Made by a program: the position numbers and the translations under genes. From positions 1-39,498 of the forward strand of contig JAUWLW010000028.1 of the NCBI GenBank assembly GCA_030613505.1: 39,498 bases of DNA, in the 5' to 3' direction. The notes under the pieces are model-generated. The model was not told the DNA's origin, searched no databases, and was given only the letters and a program-made list of their open reading frames with translations. Source of the stretch: Candidatus Zixiibacteriota bacterium (GTDB lineage Bacteria; RBG-13-66-14; B26-G2; WVWN01). Positions within the stretch are counted from its first letter, which is position 1, and every line of letters starts with the position of its first letter. Below, one piece after another: positions 31,667 to 39,498 of this stretch.

Positions 31667-32236
31667 GTGATCCGTCTAAACAGAACCCCGAAAAGTAGCG
31701 CCGCTATCGCGCGGATGGAAGAGCACCTCGGCCACCCGCTGAGCCAATGCTACCAGTGCGGCAAGTGTTCCGCGGGTTGCCCCGCGGCGTACACGATGGA
31801 CGAGCCGCCCAACCGTGTTATCCGCTTCCTCCAGCTAGGCCTATACGACCGGGTACTGGAGCAGAACTCTTATTGGGTATGCTCCAGCTGCGAGACTTGT
31901 ACGGCGCGTTGCCCCCGCAACGTCGAAGTCAAAGAGATAATGGAATTGCTCCGCCACGACGCGTACCGCCGGGGCTTAACGTCGGGCGAGCGCGCCGTCT
32001 TCGTCTTCCATAAAACTTTCCTCAAAACGGTAAAGTGGTTCGGCCGCCTTTACGAGCCGGGCCTAATAATGCTCAATAACCTTTTGAGCGGCCACTTCTT
32101 CAAAGACTTCGCCGCCGTGCCGGGCATGTTACTAAAGGGCAAGTTAAAACTCTTCCCCGGCCGCGGCGCGGACAACGCCGCGGTACGCCGTATCTTCAAA
32201 TACAGCCGCGAGGAGGCGCCGCGCGGTGAAGTTTAG
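31667..32236 (+). CDS. hdrC: Heterodisulfide reductase subunit C
   Basis: 189 residues with two full ferredoxin motifs: C28-x2-C31-x2-C34-x3-C38 and C72-x2-C75-x2-C78-x3-C82. These two 4Fe-4S clusters pass electrons from HdrA to the HdrB active site. A helical tail follows, with a hydrophobic part near 120-145. The start is GTG 31667 with AAGAAGG six bases before it. First gene of a seven-gene operon whose members overlap or nearly touch, a sign of a stable complex. It overlaps hdrB by 11 bases. Confidence 0.93.
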   Translation: MIRLNRTPKSSAAIARMEEHLGHPLSQCYQCGKCSAGCPAAYTMDEPPNRVIRFLQLGLYDRVLEQNSYWVCSSCETCTARCPRNVEVKEIMELLRHDAYRRGLTSGERAVFVFHKTFLKTVKWFGRLYEPGLIMLNNLLSGHFFKDFAAVPGMLLKGKLKLFPGRGADNAAVRRIFKYSREEAPRGEV

Positions 32237-33119
32237 CTATTACCCCGGTTGCACCCTCCACTCGACCGCGGTGGAATACGACCTGTCGGCTCGAGCCGTC
32301 TGCAAAACGCTGGGCATCGAGCTGGTCGATATTCCGGGGTGGGCCTGCTGCGGCGCGACGTCCGCCCACTCCGTAAACGAGCTGCTCGCTTACGCCCTAC
32401 CCGCGCACACCATTACCAGCGCGACGGAGAGTGCCATCGCCGCCCCCTGCGCCGCTTGCTACAACCGCCTGCGGTACACCGACGTGAACCTGCGCGAAGA
32501 CGCGCACCTACGTGCGGAGGTTGAAAAAGCCCTCGGGCGCCCTTACCGCGCCGGCGTCGCCGTCCGCCACCTCCTGGACATAATCGCCAACGACGTACCG
32601 GCGGACGAAATCCAGGCCAAACTCGCCGGCACGCTCGGCGGCGTCAAAGTGGTTTGCTATTACGGATGCCTCCTCACGCGGCCCAGGGACGTCGCGGCCT
32701 TCGACGACATGGAAGAGCCGCGCGCGATGGACCGCCTAATGGAGCTGTGCGGCGCCGAGGTGTTGGATTGGCCCCGTCGCGTCGTTTGCTGCGGCGCGGC
32801 GTTCTCGCTCTCCCGAACCGACGTCGTTTACCACATGACGGGCAAGATCCTCGCGTCGGCGCTGAAGGCGGGAGCCGACGCCGTCGTCGTCGCGTGCCCG
32901 ATGTGCCAGTCCAACCTGGATTTGCGCCAACCGGCGATCCTGAAGAAGCTCGACTTGGAAGGTCGCATTCCCGCTGTTTACTTTACCCAACTACTGGGTC
33001 TATGCATGGGGCACTCGAGGAACGAGCTCGGCTTCGGCAAAATCATGGTTGACACGTCGCCTTTAATTCAAAAGATAAATAGCGGCCGCGCCGAAACGGC
33101 GGCCCCGGCCGAGGGATAA
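32226..33119 (+). CDS. hdrB: Heterodisulfide reductase subunit B
   Basis: Catalytic subunit that reduces a disulfide substrate at two unusual [4Fe-4S] clusters. 297 residues with two CCG-domain motifs: C9 ... C41-C42-G ... C75-x2-C78, and a second set with C-Y-Y-G-C ... V-C-C-G-A-A-F ... C-P-M-C-Q-S-N near 206-225. Both motifs look complete, so the reductase activity should be intact. In non-methanogens the disulfide partner is unknown; in sulfate reducers DsrC has been proposed. No dsrC is seen in this window. GTG start within the end of hdrC; the stop overlaps the hdrA ATG by one base. Confidence 0.94.
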   Translation: MKFSYYPGCTLHSTAVEYDLSARAVCKTLGIELVDIPGWACCGATSAHSVNELLAYALPAHTITSATESAIAAPCAACYNRLRYTDVNLREDAHLRAEVEKALGRPYRAGVAVRHLLDIIANDVPADEIQAKLAGTLGGVKVVCYYGCLLTRPRDVAAFDDMEEPRAMDRLMELCGAEVLDWPRRVVCCGAAFSLSRTDVVYHMTGKILASALKAGADAVVVACPMCQSNLDLRQPAILKKLDLEGRIPAVYFTQLLGLCMGHSRNELGFGKIMVDTSPLIQKINSGRAETAAPAEG

Positions 33120-35125
33120 TGGCCCGGGTTGGCGTATTTATCTGTTGGTGCGGCGCTAACATAGCGTCGACGGTCGACATGGAAAAGGTCACCGAGGCGG
33201 CGGCCAAACTACCCCACGTCGTCTACGCCACAAACTACAAGTACATGTGCTCGGACCCTGGCCAGAAGACGATCCTGGACGCCGCGCTCGAGCACAAGTT
33301 GGACGGCATCGTCGTCGCCGCCTGCTCGCCCCGGATGCACGAGCCCACCTTCCGCGCCGTCGCCGCCGAAGCCGGCATAAACCCCTACCGCATGCAGATG
33401 GCCAACATCCGCGAGCAATGCTCGTGGGTGCACGGCGACGTCGACGAAGCGACGGCCAAGGCCGTCGACGCCGTACGCATGATGGTGGCCCGGGTAGCGC
33501 AGAGCCTCGCGCTCGAGCCTATCAAAGTACCCGTTACCAAACGCGCGCTGGTCATCGGCGGCGGCATCGCCGGCATCCAGGCCGCGCTCGACGTCGCCGA
33601 CGGCGGCGTCGAAACCATCTTGGTCGAGCGGACGCCTTCCATCGGCGGCAAGATGGCCGGCCTGGACGAGACCTTCCCCACCCTCGACTGCTCGCAGTGC
33701 ATCCTCACGCCCAAGATGGTGGATGCCTCGCGCAGCGAGTTGATAAAACTCTACACCTACTGCGAGGTGGAGAAGGTCGACGGCGCCGTCGGCAACTTCA
33801 AAGTAACCATCCGCAAGAAGGCCAAGTACGTAAACACCGAGCTCTGCAACGGCTGCGGCGACTGCTGGCACAAGTGCCCCTACAAGAAAATACCGAGCGA
33901 GTTCGACTTCGGCGTCGGCAACCGCACCGCCATCTACGTCCCCTTCCCCCAAGCCGTCCCCAACATACCGGTCATCGACCGCGAGACCTGCGTCTTCTTC
34001 AAGACCGGGAAGTGCCGCGCTTGCGAAAAGTTCTGTTTGCGCGGCGCCATAGACTTCGAGCAAGAGGACGAATTCGAAGAGGTCGAGGTCGGCGCCATAA
34101 TCGTAGCTACCGGCTACGACCTTCTCGACCACACGCAGATGGGCGAATTCCGGTACGGCGCCATCCCGGACGTCATAACCGGCTTGCAGTTCGAACGGAT
34201 GTCGTCGGCCAGCGGCCCGACCGAGGGCAAGATCTTGCGGCCGTCGAACGGCGAAGAGCCGAAAGTTGTCGTCTTCGTCCATTGCGTAGGTTCTCGCGAC
34301 GAAAACTACAAAGAGTATTGCTCGAAGATATGCTGCATGTACAGCGCCAAACACGCCGTCATCCTCAAACACCGCATCCACGACGCCCAAGCATACCTGT
34401 TCTACATAGACGTACGCGCCGGCGGCAAAGGGTACGAAGAATTCTGGAAGCGGGCCTGCGTCGAGGAGGGCGCGGAGTACCTGCGCGGCCGCGTCTCCCG
34501 CGTCTACGACGAAGGCGGAAAGGTAATCGTCGAAGGCCAGGATACGCTCTCGGGCGAACAAGTCGAAGTGGCCGCGGACCTGGTCGTCCTGGCCACGGCC
34601 GTAGTGCCGGCTAAGGGTTCCGAGGAACTGGCCCGAATACTCGGCATCTCGACCGATAAGGACGGCTTCTTCAACGAAGCGCATCCCAAGCTCAGGCCGG
34701 TGGATACGGCGACCGGCGGCATTTTCCTGGCCGGCTGCTGCCAGGCGCCCAAAGACATCCCGGAATCGGTGGCCCAGGGTTCCGCCGCGGCTTCCAAGAC
34801 GTTAGGCCTACTCTCCAAAGAAGACATCACCCGGGAGCCCACGGTCGCGGTCGTGGACCCCCTCATTTGCACAGGCTGCTGGAACTGCGTCAACGTCTGT
34901 CCCTTCGGCGCGCCGGAGAAGTCCGAAATTACGATCACCGTCGACGGAAAGAAAGTGACGCGGGCGGTCTCGAATATAAACGAGGCCAAATGCGAGGGCT
35001 GCGGTTTGTGCGTCGCGACGTGCCCCGGCAACTGCATTGACCAACGCGGCTTCAGCGACGACCAGGTCTACGCCGAAATCGGCGGCTACCTGGAACGTGT
35101 GCGGGCGGCGAAGAATAGTGACTAA
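33119..35125 (+). CDS. hdrA: Heterodisulfide reductase subunit A (FAD, multiple 4Fe-4S)
   Basis: The bifurcating flavoprotein of Hdr complexes. 668 residues. An N-terminal cluster region has C-W-C-G near residues 9-12 and Y-M-C-S-D-P-G-Q at 42-49; the FAD-binding G-G-G-I-A-G is at 147-152 followed by D-C-S-Q-C (190-194). The ferredoxin motif C243-N-G-C-G-D-C-W-H-K-C253 and an A-C-E-K-F-C come next. Two C-terminal 4Fe-4S motifs are at about 584-594 (C-T-G-C-W-N-C-V-N-V-C-P) and 625-635 (C-E-G-C-G-L-C-V-A-T-C-P). All cysteines are present; the Y-M-C position, where some archaeal HdrA use Sec, is Cys here. It overlaps hdrB by one base and flxD by eight. Confidence 0.95.
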   Translation: MARVGVFICWCGANIASTVDMEKVTEAAAKLPHVVYATNYKYMCSDPGQKTILDAALEHKLDGIVVAACSPRMHEPTFRAVAAEAGINPYRMQMANIREQCSWVHGDVDEATAKAVDAVRMMVARVAQSLALEPIKVPVTKRALVIGGGIAGIQAALDVADGGVETILVERTPSIGGKMAGLDETFPTLDCSQCILTPKMVDASRSELIKLYTYCEVEKVDGAVGNFKVTIRKKAKYVNTELCNGCGDCWHKCPYKKIPSEFDFGVGNRTAIYVPFPQAVPNIPVIDRETCVFFKTGKCRACEKFCLRGAIDFEQEDEFEEVEVGAIIVATGYDLLDHTQMGEFRYGAIPDVITGLQFERMSSASGPTEGKILRPSNGEEPKVVVFVHCVGSRDENYKEYCSKICCMYSAKHAVILKHRIHDAQAYLFYIDVRAGGKGYEEFWKRACVEEGAEYLRGRVSRVYDEGGKVIVEGQDTLSGEQVEVAADLVVLATAVVPAKGSEELARILGISTDKDGFFNEAHPKLRPVDTATGGIFLAGCCQAPKDIPESVAQGSAAASKTLGLLSKEDITREPTVAVVDPLICTGCWNCVNVCPFGAPEKSEITITVDGKKVTRAVSNINEAKCEGCGLCVATCPGNCIDQRGFSDDQVYAEIGGYLERVRAAKNSD

Positions 35126-35576
35126 GGCAGAAAAACAAAAGGAACCTGAAAAGGCGCCGCAATGGAAGCCGAATATAGTCGGCTTCCTGTGCAACTGGTG
35201 CTCGTACGCGGGCGCGGATCTGGCAGGGACTAGCCGCATCCCTTATCCGTGCGACGTTCGCATTATTCGGGTGCCCTGTTCCGGGCGCGTCGACCCCCTT
35301 ATGATACTCCGCGCCTTCCGCGAGGGGGCTGACGGCGTACTCGTCTCGGGGTGCCACCCCGGCGACTGCCACTACATCGAGGGCAACTACTACGCCCGAC
35401 GTAAGTTCATCGCGCTGAAAAAACTACTCGACCACGTCGGTATCGACCCGCGTCGCTTCCGCGTCTCCTGGGTATCGGCTTCGGAAGGTCGCAAATGGGC
35501 CAACGTCGTCGAGGCCGTGACGAGGGAACTGCTCGAGGTCGGCCCGTTCCGCTACGAAGAGGATGGCGACGATTAG
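35118..35576 (+). CDS. flxD: MvhD/FlxD-type iron-sulfur electron-transfer subunit
   Basis: Small [2Fe-2S]-type protein that links a hydrogenase (MvhD) or NADH dehydrogenase module (FlxD) to HdrA. 152 residues from GTG 35118; an upstream open stretch only repeats the end of hdrA. The family marks are G-F-L-C-N-W-C-S-Y-A-G-A-D-L-A-G (about 22-37), R-V-P-C-S-G-R-V-D-P (about 52-61) and S-G-C-H-P-G-D-C-H-Y (about 80-89). All are Cys, none replaced by a TGA codon. Since flxC, flxB and flxA follow and no hydrogenase large subunit is present, I assign the Flx role. It overlaps flxC by 14 bases. Confidence 0.92.
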   Translation: MTKAEKQKEPEKAPQWKPNIVGFLCNWCSYAGADLAGTSRIPYPCDVRIIRVPCSGRVDPLMILRAFREGADGVLVSGCHPGDCHYIEGNYYARRKFIALKKLLDHVGIDPRRFRVSWVSASEGRKWANVVEAVTRELLEVGPFRYEEDGDD

Positions 35577-36447
35577 AGAAGAACTTCAGGCCGCGGTCAA
35601 AAAGTTATTCGACGACGACAAGATCGACTACTTCGTCGGCTACGCGGAGGATTACGGCCACACGTTCCCGGCTATCCTGACCAAGGACTCCGACCCGAGC
35701 CGCCTTACCTTCGACCGCAAGTCGTACGACAACCTCGCCAACTTCCTGCCGGAGCTGCGCGGTTCCCGCGTCGGCCTGATATGCAAGCAATGCGAGGTCC
35801 GCACGCTGAACGTCCTGGCCGCGGAGGAGCAGGTCGAACGGGACAAGCTGGTAGTCGTCGGCGTACCCTGTCCGGCGATGCTCGATCCCCGGAAGTTAAC
35901 GGAAGGTGCGGCCGACCTGGACTCGCTGGACGAGTCCTATTGGCAGGAGAAATGCCGGCGCTGCCTCGAGCGCAACACGCCCTTGGCGGACGTCTTCGTC
36001 GGCGAGCGCGTCAGCACACCCACCCCCGCGGAGGGTTGGCCTTTGCTCGAGGAAGTCGAGAAAATGTCGGCGGAGGAGCGCCTCGCGTGGTGGCGCCGCC
36101 AAATGTCGCTCTGCATACGTTGCTACGCTTGCCGCCTGGCCTGCCCGCTGTGTTATTGCCACCAGTGCTTCGTGGAAGACAACAAACCGCAGTGGATCGA
36201 TAAGTCGGTCGCGCCGGAAAACAACCTCCACTACCACATCATCCGTGCCGTACACCTCGCCGGCCGCTGCATCGAGTGCCAGGAGTGCTCGCGGGTGTGC
36301 CCGGTGGGAATCCCGGTCGACGTCTTGAATAACGTCCTCTCGCGCGACTTCGCCGAACGCTTCGGCTACGTCTCCGGCGAAACCGCCGAGACCCAACCGG
36401 CGCTCACCCGTTACGAACGCGACGACAAGGAAGACTTCATACTGTAA
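35563..36447 (+). CDS. flxC: FlxC-type ferredoxin subunit (4Fe-4S dicluster)
   Basis: 294 residues. The N-terminal half has a cysteine-bearing electron-acceptor region (G-L-I-C-K-Q-C-E near 71-78, P-C-P-A-M-L at 102-107, C-R-R-C-L near 131-135) resembling coenzyme F420-hydrogenase/formate-dehydrogenase beta-type proteins. The C-terminal half carries two ferredoxin motifs: C184-x2-C187-x2-C190-x3-C194 (with three further Cys close by, C-Y-C-H-Q-C) and C-I-E-C-Q-E-C-S-R-V-C-P near 245-256. Start ATG lies within flxD. In the known Flx complexes this subunit carries electrons within the NADH module; that role is inferred from order and motifs. Confidence 0.8.
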   Translation: MATIREELQAAVKKLFDDDKIDYFVGYAEDYGHTFPAILTKDSDPSRLTFDRKSYDNLANFLPELRGSRVGLICKQCEVRTLNVLAAEEQVERDKLVVVGVPCPAMLDPRKLTEGAADLDSLDESYWQEKCRRCLERNTPLADVFVGERVSTPTPAEGWPLLEEVEKMSAEERLAWWRRQMSLCIRCYACRLACPLCYCHQCFVEDNKPQWIDKSVAPENNLHYHIIRAVHLAGRCIECQECSRVCPVGIPVDVLNNVLSRDFAERFGYVSGETAETQPALTRYERDDKEDFIL

Positions 36448-36451
36448 GCCG

Positions 36452-37504
36452 ATGGCCGCCGAGTATTACAGATTGAATAAGGACAAGGTCGGCGAGCTCT
36501 TCGAGCGCGCCCGGGCCGACTACGACGTCGTCGCGAAGACGCGCGACGCCAACGGCAACCTCGTTTACGGCCGCCCCGCCACTTTCGACGACGTTGCCTT
36601 CGTCGACGAGCAACCGCCGATGTCGGCCAAGGCGTTCGCGCTTCCGCAGACCGAGACGCTGGTCCGTTACGAACGTGAAGACGAAAAAATACGTGCGGAA
36701 GGGCCCGAGGCGGAGGCGCGCGACGTCCTCCTCTTCGGCGTCAACATTTGCGACGCCGCCGCGTTCGATATCATAGACCACGTCTTCAAGTGGGACTACC
36801 TCGACGACCCGTACTTAGGCCGCCGCGCCGACGCGACCCTATTCGCGCTCGCCTGCGCCGCCGTCCAGCAGGACTGCTTCTGCGACCGGATATCGTACGC
36901 GGAGGACGGCGTCGACACCGTCGCTTACCCGCTCGAGGGTTATTACCTCGTTAAGGTCCAGACCGAGAAAGGCCGCAAATTGGTCGAACGTTACCATGAC
37001 CTCTTCGACGCTGAAGACGGCGACGCGGAAGCCGCGATAAATACTTTCCGGGAAAAAGCCGGAACCGCGAAGAAGGAGCCGCTGCTCGAGAGCGCTCGAG
37101 CCGGGTTAGAGAAAGCGTTCGAGCACGCCGACTGGGAAATCCTGGCAAGTACGTGCATCGGCTGCGGGATCTGTACGTACACCTGCCCCACGTGCCACTG
37201 CTTCGACATCCAAGACGAGGGCAGCGCGATCGCCGGGCGTCGGCTCCGCACGTGGGACCATTGCACCGGCCGGACCTTCACCGCTATGCCGGCGCACCAA
37301 CCCCGCGACCGCCAATACAAACGCTACCGGCAGCGGCTCCTCCACAAATTCTGGTATTACCCGGAGCGGTTCGGGCCGCTCCTCTGCACCGGGTGCGGCC
37401 GGTGTATAACGTACTGCCCGGTAAAAATTAACATCAAGGAGCTCGTCGAATATTTCGGCGGCCTGAAGGACACGCCGCCGGGCGGCGCGCGTCATGGTAA
37501 ATAA
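36452..37504 (+). CDS. flxB: FlxB/AsrA-type iron-sulfur subunit
   Basis: 350 residues, related to anaerobic sulfite reductase subunit A. A long N-terminal region (about 1-225) with F-G-V-N-I-C-D-A-A-A-F-D-I-I-D is followed by two ferredoxin motifs: C-I-G-C-G-I-C-T-Y-T-C-P (about 235-246) with T-C-H-C-F-D after it, and C-T-G-C-G-R-C-I-T-Y-C-P (about 314-325). No NAD(P)H or flavin-binding motif is visible, so it should be an electron wire between FlxA and the rest. It begins four bases after flxC ends and overlaps flxA by 11 bases. Confidence 0.82.
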   Translation: MAAEYYRLNKDKVGELFERARADYDVVAKTRDANGNLVYGRPATFDDVAFVDEQPPMSAKAFALPQTETLVRYEREDEKIRAEGPEAEARDVLLFGVNICDAAAFDIIDHVFKWDYLDDPYLGRRADATLFALACAAVQQDCFCDRISYAEDGVDTVAYPLEGYYLVKVQTEKGRKLVERYHDLFDAEDGDAEAAINTFREKAGTAKKEPLLESARAGLEKAFEHADWEILASTCIGCGICTYTCPTCHCFDIQDEGSAIAGRRLRTWDHCTGRTFTAMPAHQPRDRQYKRYRQRLLHKFWYYPERFGPLLCTGCGRCITYCPVKINIKELVEYFGGLKDTPPGGARHGK

Positions 37505-38339
37505 CCCCGAACACCTATACGTACCGCGGCTCGTCCGCGTCGCCGCCGTCGTCGACGAAACGCCGACGACGAAGACATTCCAACTCGCTTTCGAGGACGG
37601 GCCCCGGCCGGACTTCAAATGCGGCCAGTTCGGCGAGTTCGGCATCTACGGCGTGGGCGAGGCGACCTTCTGCCTGGCGTCGCCGCCGAGCCGCGACGGC
37701 CTGGATATTACGGTCAAAGATGTCGGCAAGGTCACGCGCGCCTTCCACAACCTGAACGAAGGCGACCTCGTGACCTTCCGCGGCCCGTACGGCAACTGGT
37801 TCCCCTACGACGGCTTCAAGGGCAAGAAGTTATTGTTCATCGGCGGCGGCATCGGCCAGGCGCCGCTCCGCGGCCTGCTGTGGGCTTGCCTCGAGAATCG
37901 CAACGACTTCGACGAGGTAGACCTCATATACGCCACGCGCGAGGAGTGCGAGCTCGTCTACGAGCGCGAGCTCGTCGAGTTTGAAGGGCGAGACGACATA
38001 GGCGTAACGCTGGCGCTGGACCCGGTATGCCCGGGCGAACCCATACCCGGGTGGCGCGGACGGACCTCATTCGTCCCGCCCATCCTGGAGGAAGACCGGC
38101 CTTCCCCCGAGAACCGCGTCGTCATCACGTGCGGCCCGCCGATAATGATTAAGCTCGTGGCGAATTCCCTGTTGGAAAAACTGGGTTATGCACCCGGCCA
38201 GATCTGGACGACGCTCGAGATGAGAATGAAATGCGGCCTCGGCAAATGCGGCCGCTGCAACATCGGCTCGACGTACGTCTGCAAGGACGGCCCGGTATTC
38301 AATTACGAACAGATACTATCTTTCCCGCAGGAATTCTAA
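37494..38339 (+). CDS. flxA: FlxA/AsrB-type FAD/NAD(P)H oxidoreductase with [2Fe-2S] cluster
   Basis: The NADH-oxidising module of the complex. 281 residues in the ferredoxin-NADP reductase fold. The FAD-binding segment T-F-C-L-A-S-P-P is near 58-65 and G-G-G-I-G-Q-A-P-L-R-G-L near 118-129 marks the nucleotide domain; the C-G-P-P-I-M-I segment near 214-220 closes it. The C-terminal M-R-M-K-C-G-L-G-K-C-G-R-C-N-I-G ... Y-V-C (about 242-264) is the Cys set for a [2Fe-2S] cluster, as in PyrK/AsrB. It is the last gene of the operon, with a terminator 21 bases after its stop. Confidence 0.88.
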   Translation: MVNNPEHLYVPRLVRVAAVVDETPTTKTFQLAFEDGPRPDFKCGQFGEFGIYGVGEATFCLASPPSRDGLDITVKDVGKVTRAFHNLNEGDLVTFRGPYGNWFPYDGFKGKKLLFIGGGIGQAPLRGLLWACLENRNDFDEVDLIYATREECELVYERELVEFEGRDDIGVTLALDPVCPGEPIPGWRGRTSFVPPILEEDRPSPENRVVITCGPPIMIKLVANSLLEKLGYAPGQIWTTLEMRMKCGLGKCGRCNIGSTYVCKDGPVFNYEQILSFPQEF

Positions 38340-38360
38340 AGGCCAGCCTGCCTTATTCCC

Positions 38361-38383
38361 AAGGCCGCGCCGCGGCCTTTTTT
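38361..38383 (+). terminator. Terminator of the hdr-flx operon
   Basis: AAGGCCGC / GCGGCCTT (8 bp) with a 3-base loop followed by TTTTTTG. Lies 21 bases after the flxA stop. Confidence 0.92.
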
Positions 38384-38418
38384 GTTACAGTTCGCCGCGT
38401 CTTGTTATATAATGGCGC

Positions 38419-39114
38419 GTGCGGGCCAAAGTAGAGTTGCTGGCCTTATTAATCGCGGCCGCGGCGCCGGTTGCCTCCTTCGCGGCCGGCGAAGACGAGG
38501 CCATAGCGATCGTCAAGAGCTGGCGCGGCGAGGCGTACTTTATGAGTGTAGGCCGGGCCGTGGACGGGTTACTTATGGGATTCGAAGCGGAGGGCCACAC
38601 CGTTCAACCCATCGCCTGGGACGCGACGGAGATGCTCCCCGGTCACTACGACGTACGCTACTCGTTTCTGCTCGACGCCGCGAACGCCGAGATGATATTT
38701 TTACTCGATAAAAACGAGGGGCGCGTTTCGCCGGCGAACGATATGGCTCGAGCCGCGGTAACGCTCGCGACCTCGGTCGACATCGGCGAAGCACCGACCG
38801 CCCCGACCAAAGTAAAACCGGGGGGCCGAAGGACCGCGGACGAGATTCAGGCCGAGATCGATATAAAACAGCGGGAACTTGAGCAGATATACGAAAACTA
38901 CCTCAACATATATCCGGACGCGGCCGGCAAGCTCAAAGTCCGGTTCACCATTCTCGCATCGGGAAGCGTCGCCGGCGTAGAGGTCGTTGAATCGACCATG
39001 AATTTAAAAGGGCTCGAAATCGCGCTAACCCGCGCGGTCAACAGGTGGACCTTCACGCCCGCCGCGAACGACGTTACACTCACCTACCCCTTCATCTTCT
39101 ACAGTAGGAAATAA
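38419..39114 (+). CDS. Secreted protein with AgmX/PglI (TonB-like) C-terminal domain
   Basis: 231 residues. A signal peptide (about 1-22, ending S-F-A-A) leads into a region of about 100 residues that I do not recognise (S-W-R-G-E-A-Y-F ... G-H-Y-D-V-R-Y-S-F). The last 85 residues carry K-Q-R-E-L-E-Q-I-Y-E-N-Y-L, G-K-L-K-V-R-F-T-I-L-A-S-G-S-V and W-T-F-T-P-A...Y-P-F-I-F-Y, the pattern of AgmX/PglI C-terminal domains, related to TonB. The GTG start at 38419 is uncertain: a TATAAT at 38408-38413 is too close for a normal leader. A paralogue follows at 39200. Confidence 0.75.
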   Translation: MRAKVELLALLIAAAAPVASFAAGEDEAIAIVKSWRGEAYFMSVGRAVDGLLMGFEAEGHTVQPIAWDATEMLPGHYDVRYSFLLDAANAEMIFLLDKNEGRVSPANDMARAAVTLATSVDIGEAPTAPTKVKPGGRRTADEIQAEIDIKQRELEQIYENYLNIYPDAAGKLKVRFTILASGSVAGVEVVESTMNLKGLEIALTRAVNRWTFTPAANDVTLTYPFIFYSRK

Positions 39115-39199
39115 AACAACCGGCTGCTGGGCCGACACTCAAAAAGATCAAGCCGAACGAACCGGCGACGATTTTTTGAATATCCACCGTCGGATTATA

Positions 39200-39498
39200 A
39201 TGAAAACGTTATACGCTTGCATTATAGCTGCGTTGGCCGTCGGGACCATACCGGCGCGGGGCTTCGCTTTCGCGGACGACGCGAGCCGCGACCCGGCGGA
39301 TATTGCCGCGGTGATCGAACGGCATAAGGCGGAGATAGCCGCGATCTACGACACGTACCTCGACGCCGGCCTCGCCGTCGAAGGGACCGTCGTCGTGAAG
39401 TTCACCGTCGCGAGTACGGGGGCGGTAACGGCTAGCGAGGTCGCCGAAGCGACGACCGATTGCAAGTTGTTCGAAGAGGCCATAGCCGCCGCGGTCGC
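39200..39498 (+). CDS. Second secreted AgmX/PglI-domain protein, N-terminal part (window edge)
   Basis: Starts at ATG 39200 with a short signal peptide (about 1-23, ending F-A-F-A) and runs off the right edge after 99 codons. From residue 30 it shows I-E-R-H-K-A-E-I-A-A-I-Y-D-T-Y-L, G-T-V-V-V-K-F-T-V-A-S-T-G-A-V and E-V-A-E-A-T, clearly related to the tail of the gene at 38419-39114. It lacks the extra 100-residue region of that gene, so the TonB-like domain follows the signal directly. A TATAAT overlaps the start codon (39196-39201) and no ribosome site is visible. The 85 bases between the two genes hold no clear terminator. Confidence 0.75.
   Translation, partial: MKTLYACIIAALAVGTIPARGFAFADDASRDPADIAAVIERHKAEIAAIYDTYLDAGLAVEGTVVVKFTVASTGAVTASEVAEATTDCKLFEEAIAAAV

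Noticed and set aside
33209-34684. Long open frame (about 490 codons) on the strand opposite hdrA
   Set aside because: It is an antisense shadow of a GC-rich gene; its translation is low-complexity and shows no motif, while hdrA has complete Fe-S and FAD motifs.
33119-35576. Selenocysteine in hdrA or flxD, known for some archaeal relatives
   Set aside because: All expected positions are Cys codons and no in-frame TGA occurs.
1-39498. CRISPR arrays, insertion sequences, phage genes or integration sites
   Set aside because: No regularly spaced repeats, transposase motifs, terminal inverted repeats or integrase genes were seen on either strand.

Overview
The window is one continuous stretch of a bacterial chromosome, GC-rich with AT-rich promoter islands. 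The start of a Kdo-8-phosphate synthase gene (kdsA) points to a Gram-negative envelope with lipopolysaccharide. The large heterodisulfide-reductase/flavin-oxidoreductase operon, the electron-transfer flavoprotein and several Fe-S and radical SAM enzymes point to an anaerobe. GTG and TTG starts are common. TGA is used as an ordinary stop, for example at the ends of the TsaC-like and ACR3-linked genes' neighbours. I cannot place the organism from sequence alone; the mixture suggests a deep-branching or uncultivated lineage rather than a model group.

Positions 1-19156 are almost entirely minus-strand. Reading in the direction of transcription there is a small cluster of a flavodoxin-like reductase, a DUF6125-like protein and a lone PAS domain. 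A strong promoter then leads into a purine-synthesis operon (purC, a secreted protein, purF, a degenerate CPBP-like membrane protein, purM, a polytopic membrane protein, dCMP deaminase, purH, purD, purE). The same strand continues without clear breaks into a TsaC/Sua5-like protein, guanylate kinase, CoaBC and a family-4 uracil-DNA glycosylase. It ends with a glycosyltransferase-like membrane protein carrying a carbohydrate-binding tail, a Cys-rich membrane protein, an M3-type peptidase and kdsA.

Positions 19474-24333 hold a PflA-like radical SAM enzyme (plus strand) converging on a B12-binding radical SAM enzyme, then tRNA-Gln(CUG) with its own promoter and terminator, gltX and a small helical protein. 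Positions 24467-26991 hold a polyprenol/phytol-kinase-like membrane protein and an arsenic cassette (arsR, CPRC thioredoxin, ACR3 efflux pump) behind a consensus promoter with a perfect 20-bp palindrome at the start site.

Positions 27007-27744 hold what I judge the most notable item: a secreted thioredoxin/Omp28-like protein whose redox motif is U-A-T-C, encoded with an in-frame TGA and followed by a hairpin in the right place for a bacterial SECIS. A standard gene caller would cut off its first 56 residues, including the active site. It is a strong candidate selenoprotein.

Positions 27866-38383 are an energy-metabolism block: etfB-etfA, a B12-binding radical SAM/DUF4070 protein, then a seven-gene operon hdrC-hdrB-hdrA-flxD-flxC-flxB-flxA. 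This encodes an NADH-linked heterodisulfide reductase of the flavin-based electron-bifurcating type. It has a good promoter, a CRP/Rex-like palindrome upstream and a clean terminator. The window ends in two tandem secreted proteins with AgmX/PglI-type (TonB-like) C-terminal domains, the second cut by the edge. There is no gene-free stretch longer than 300 bases; the longest, 22312-22558, holds the tRNA promoter and nothing else I can support.
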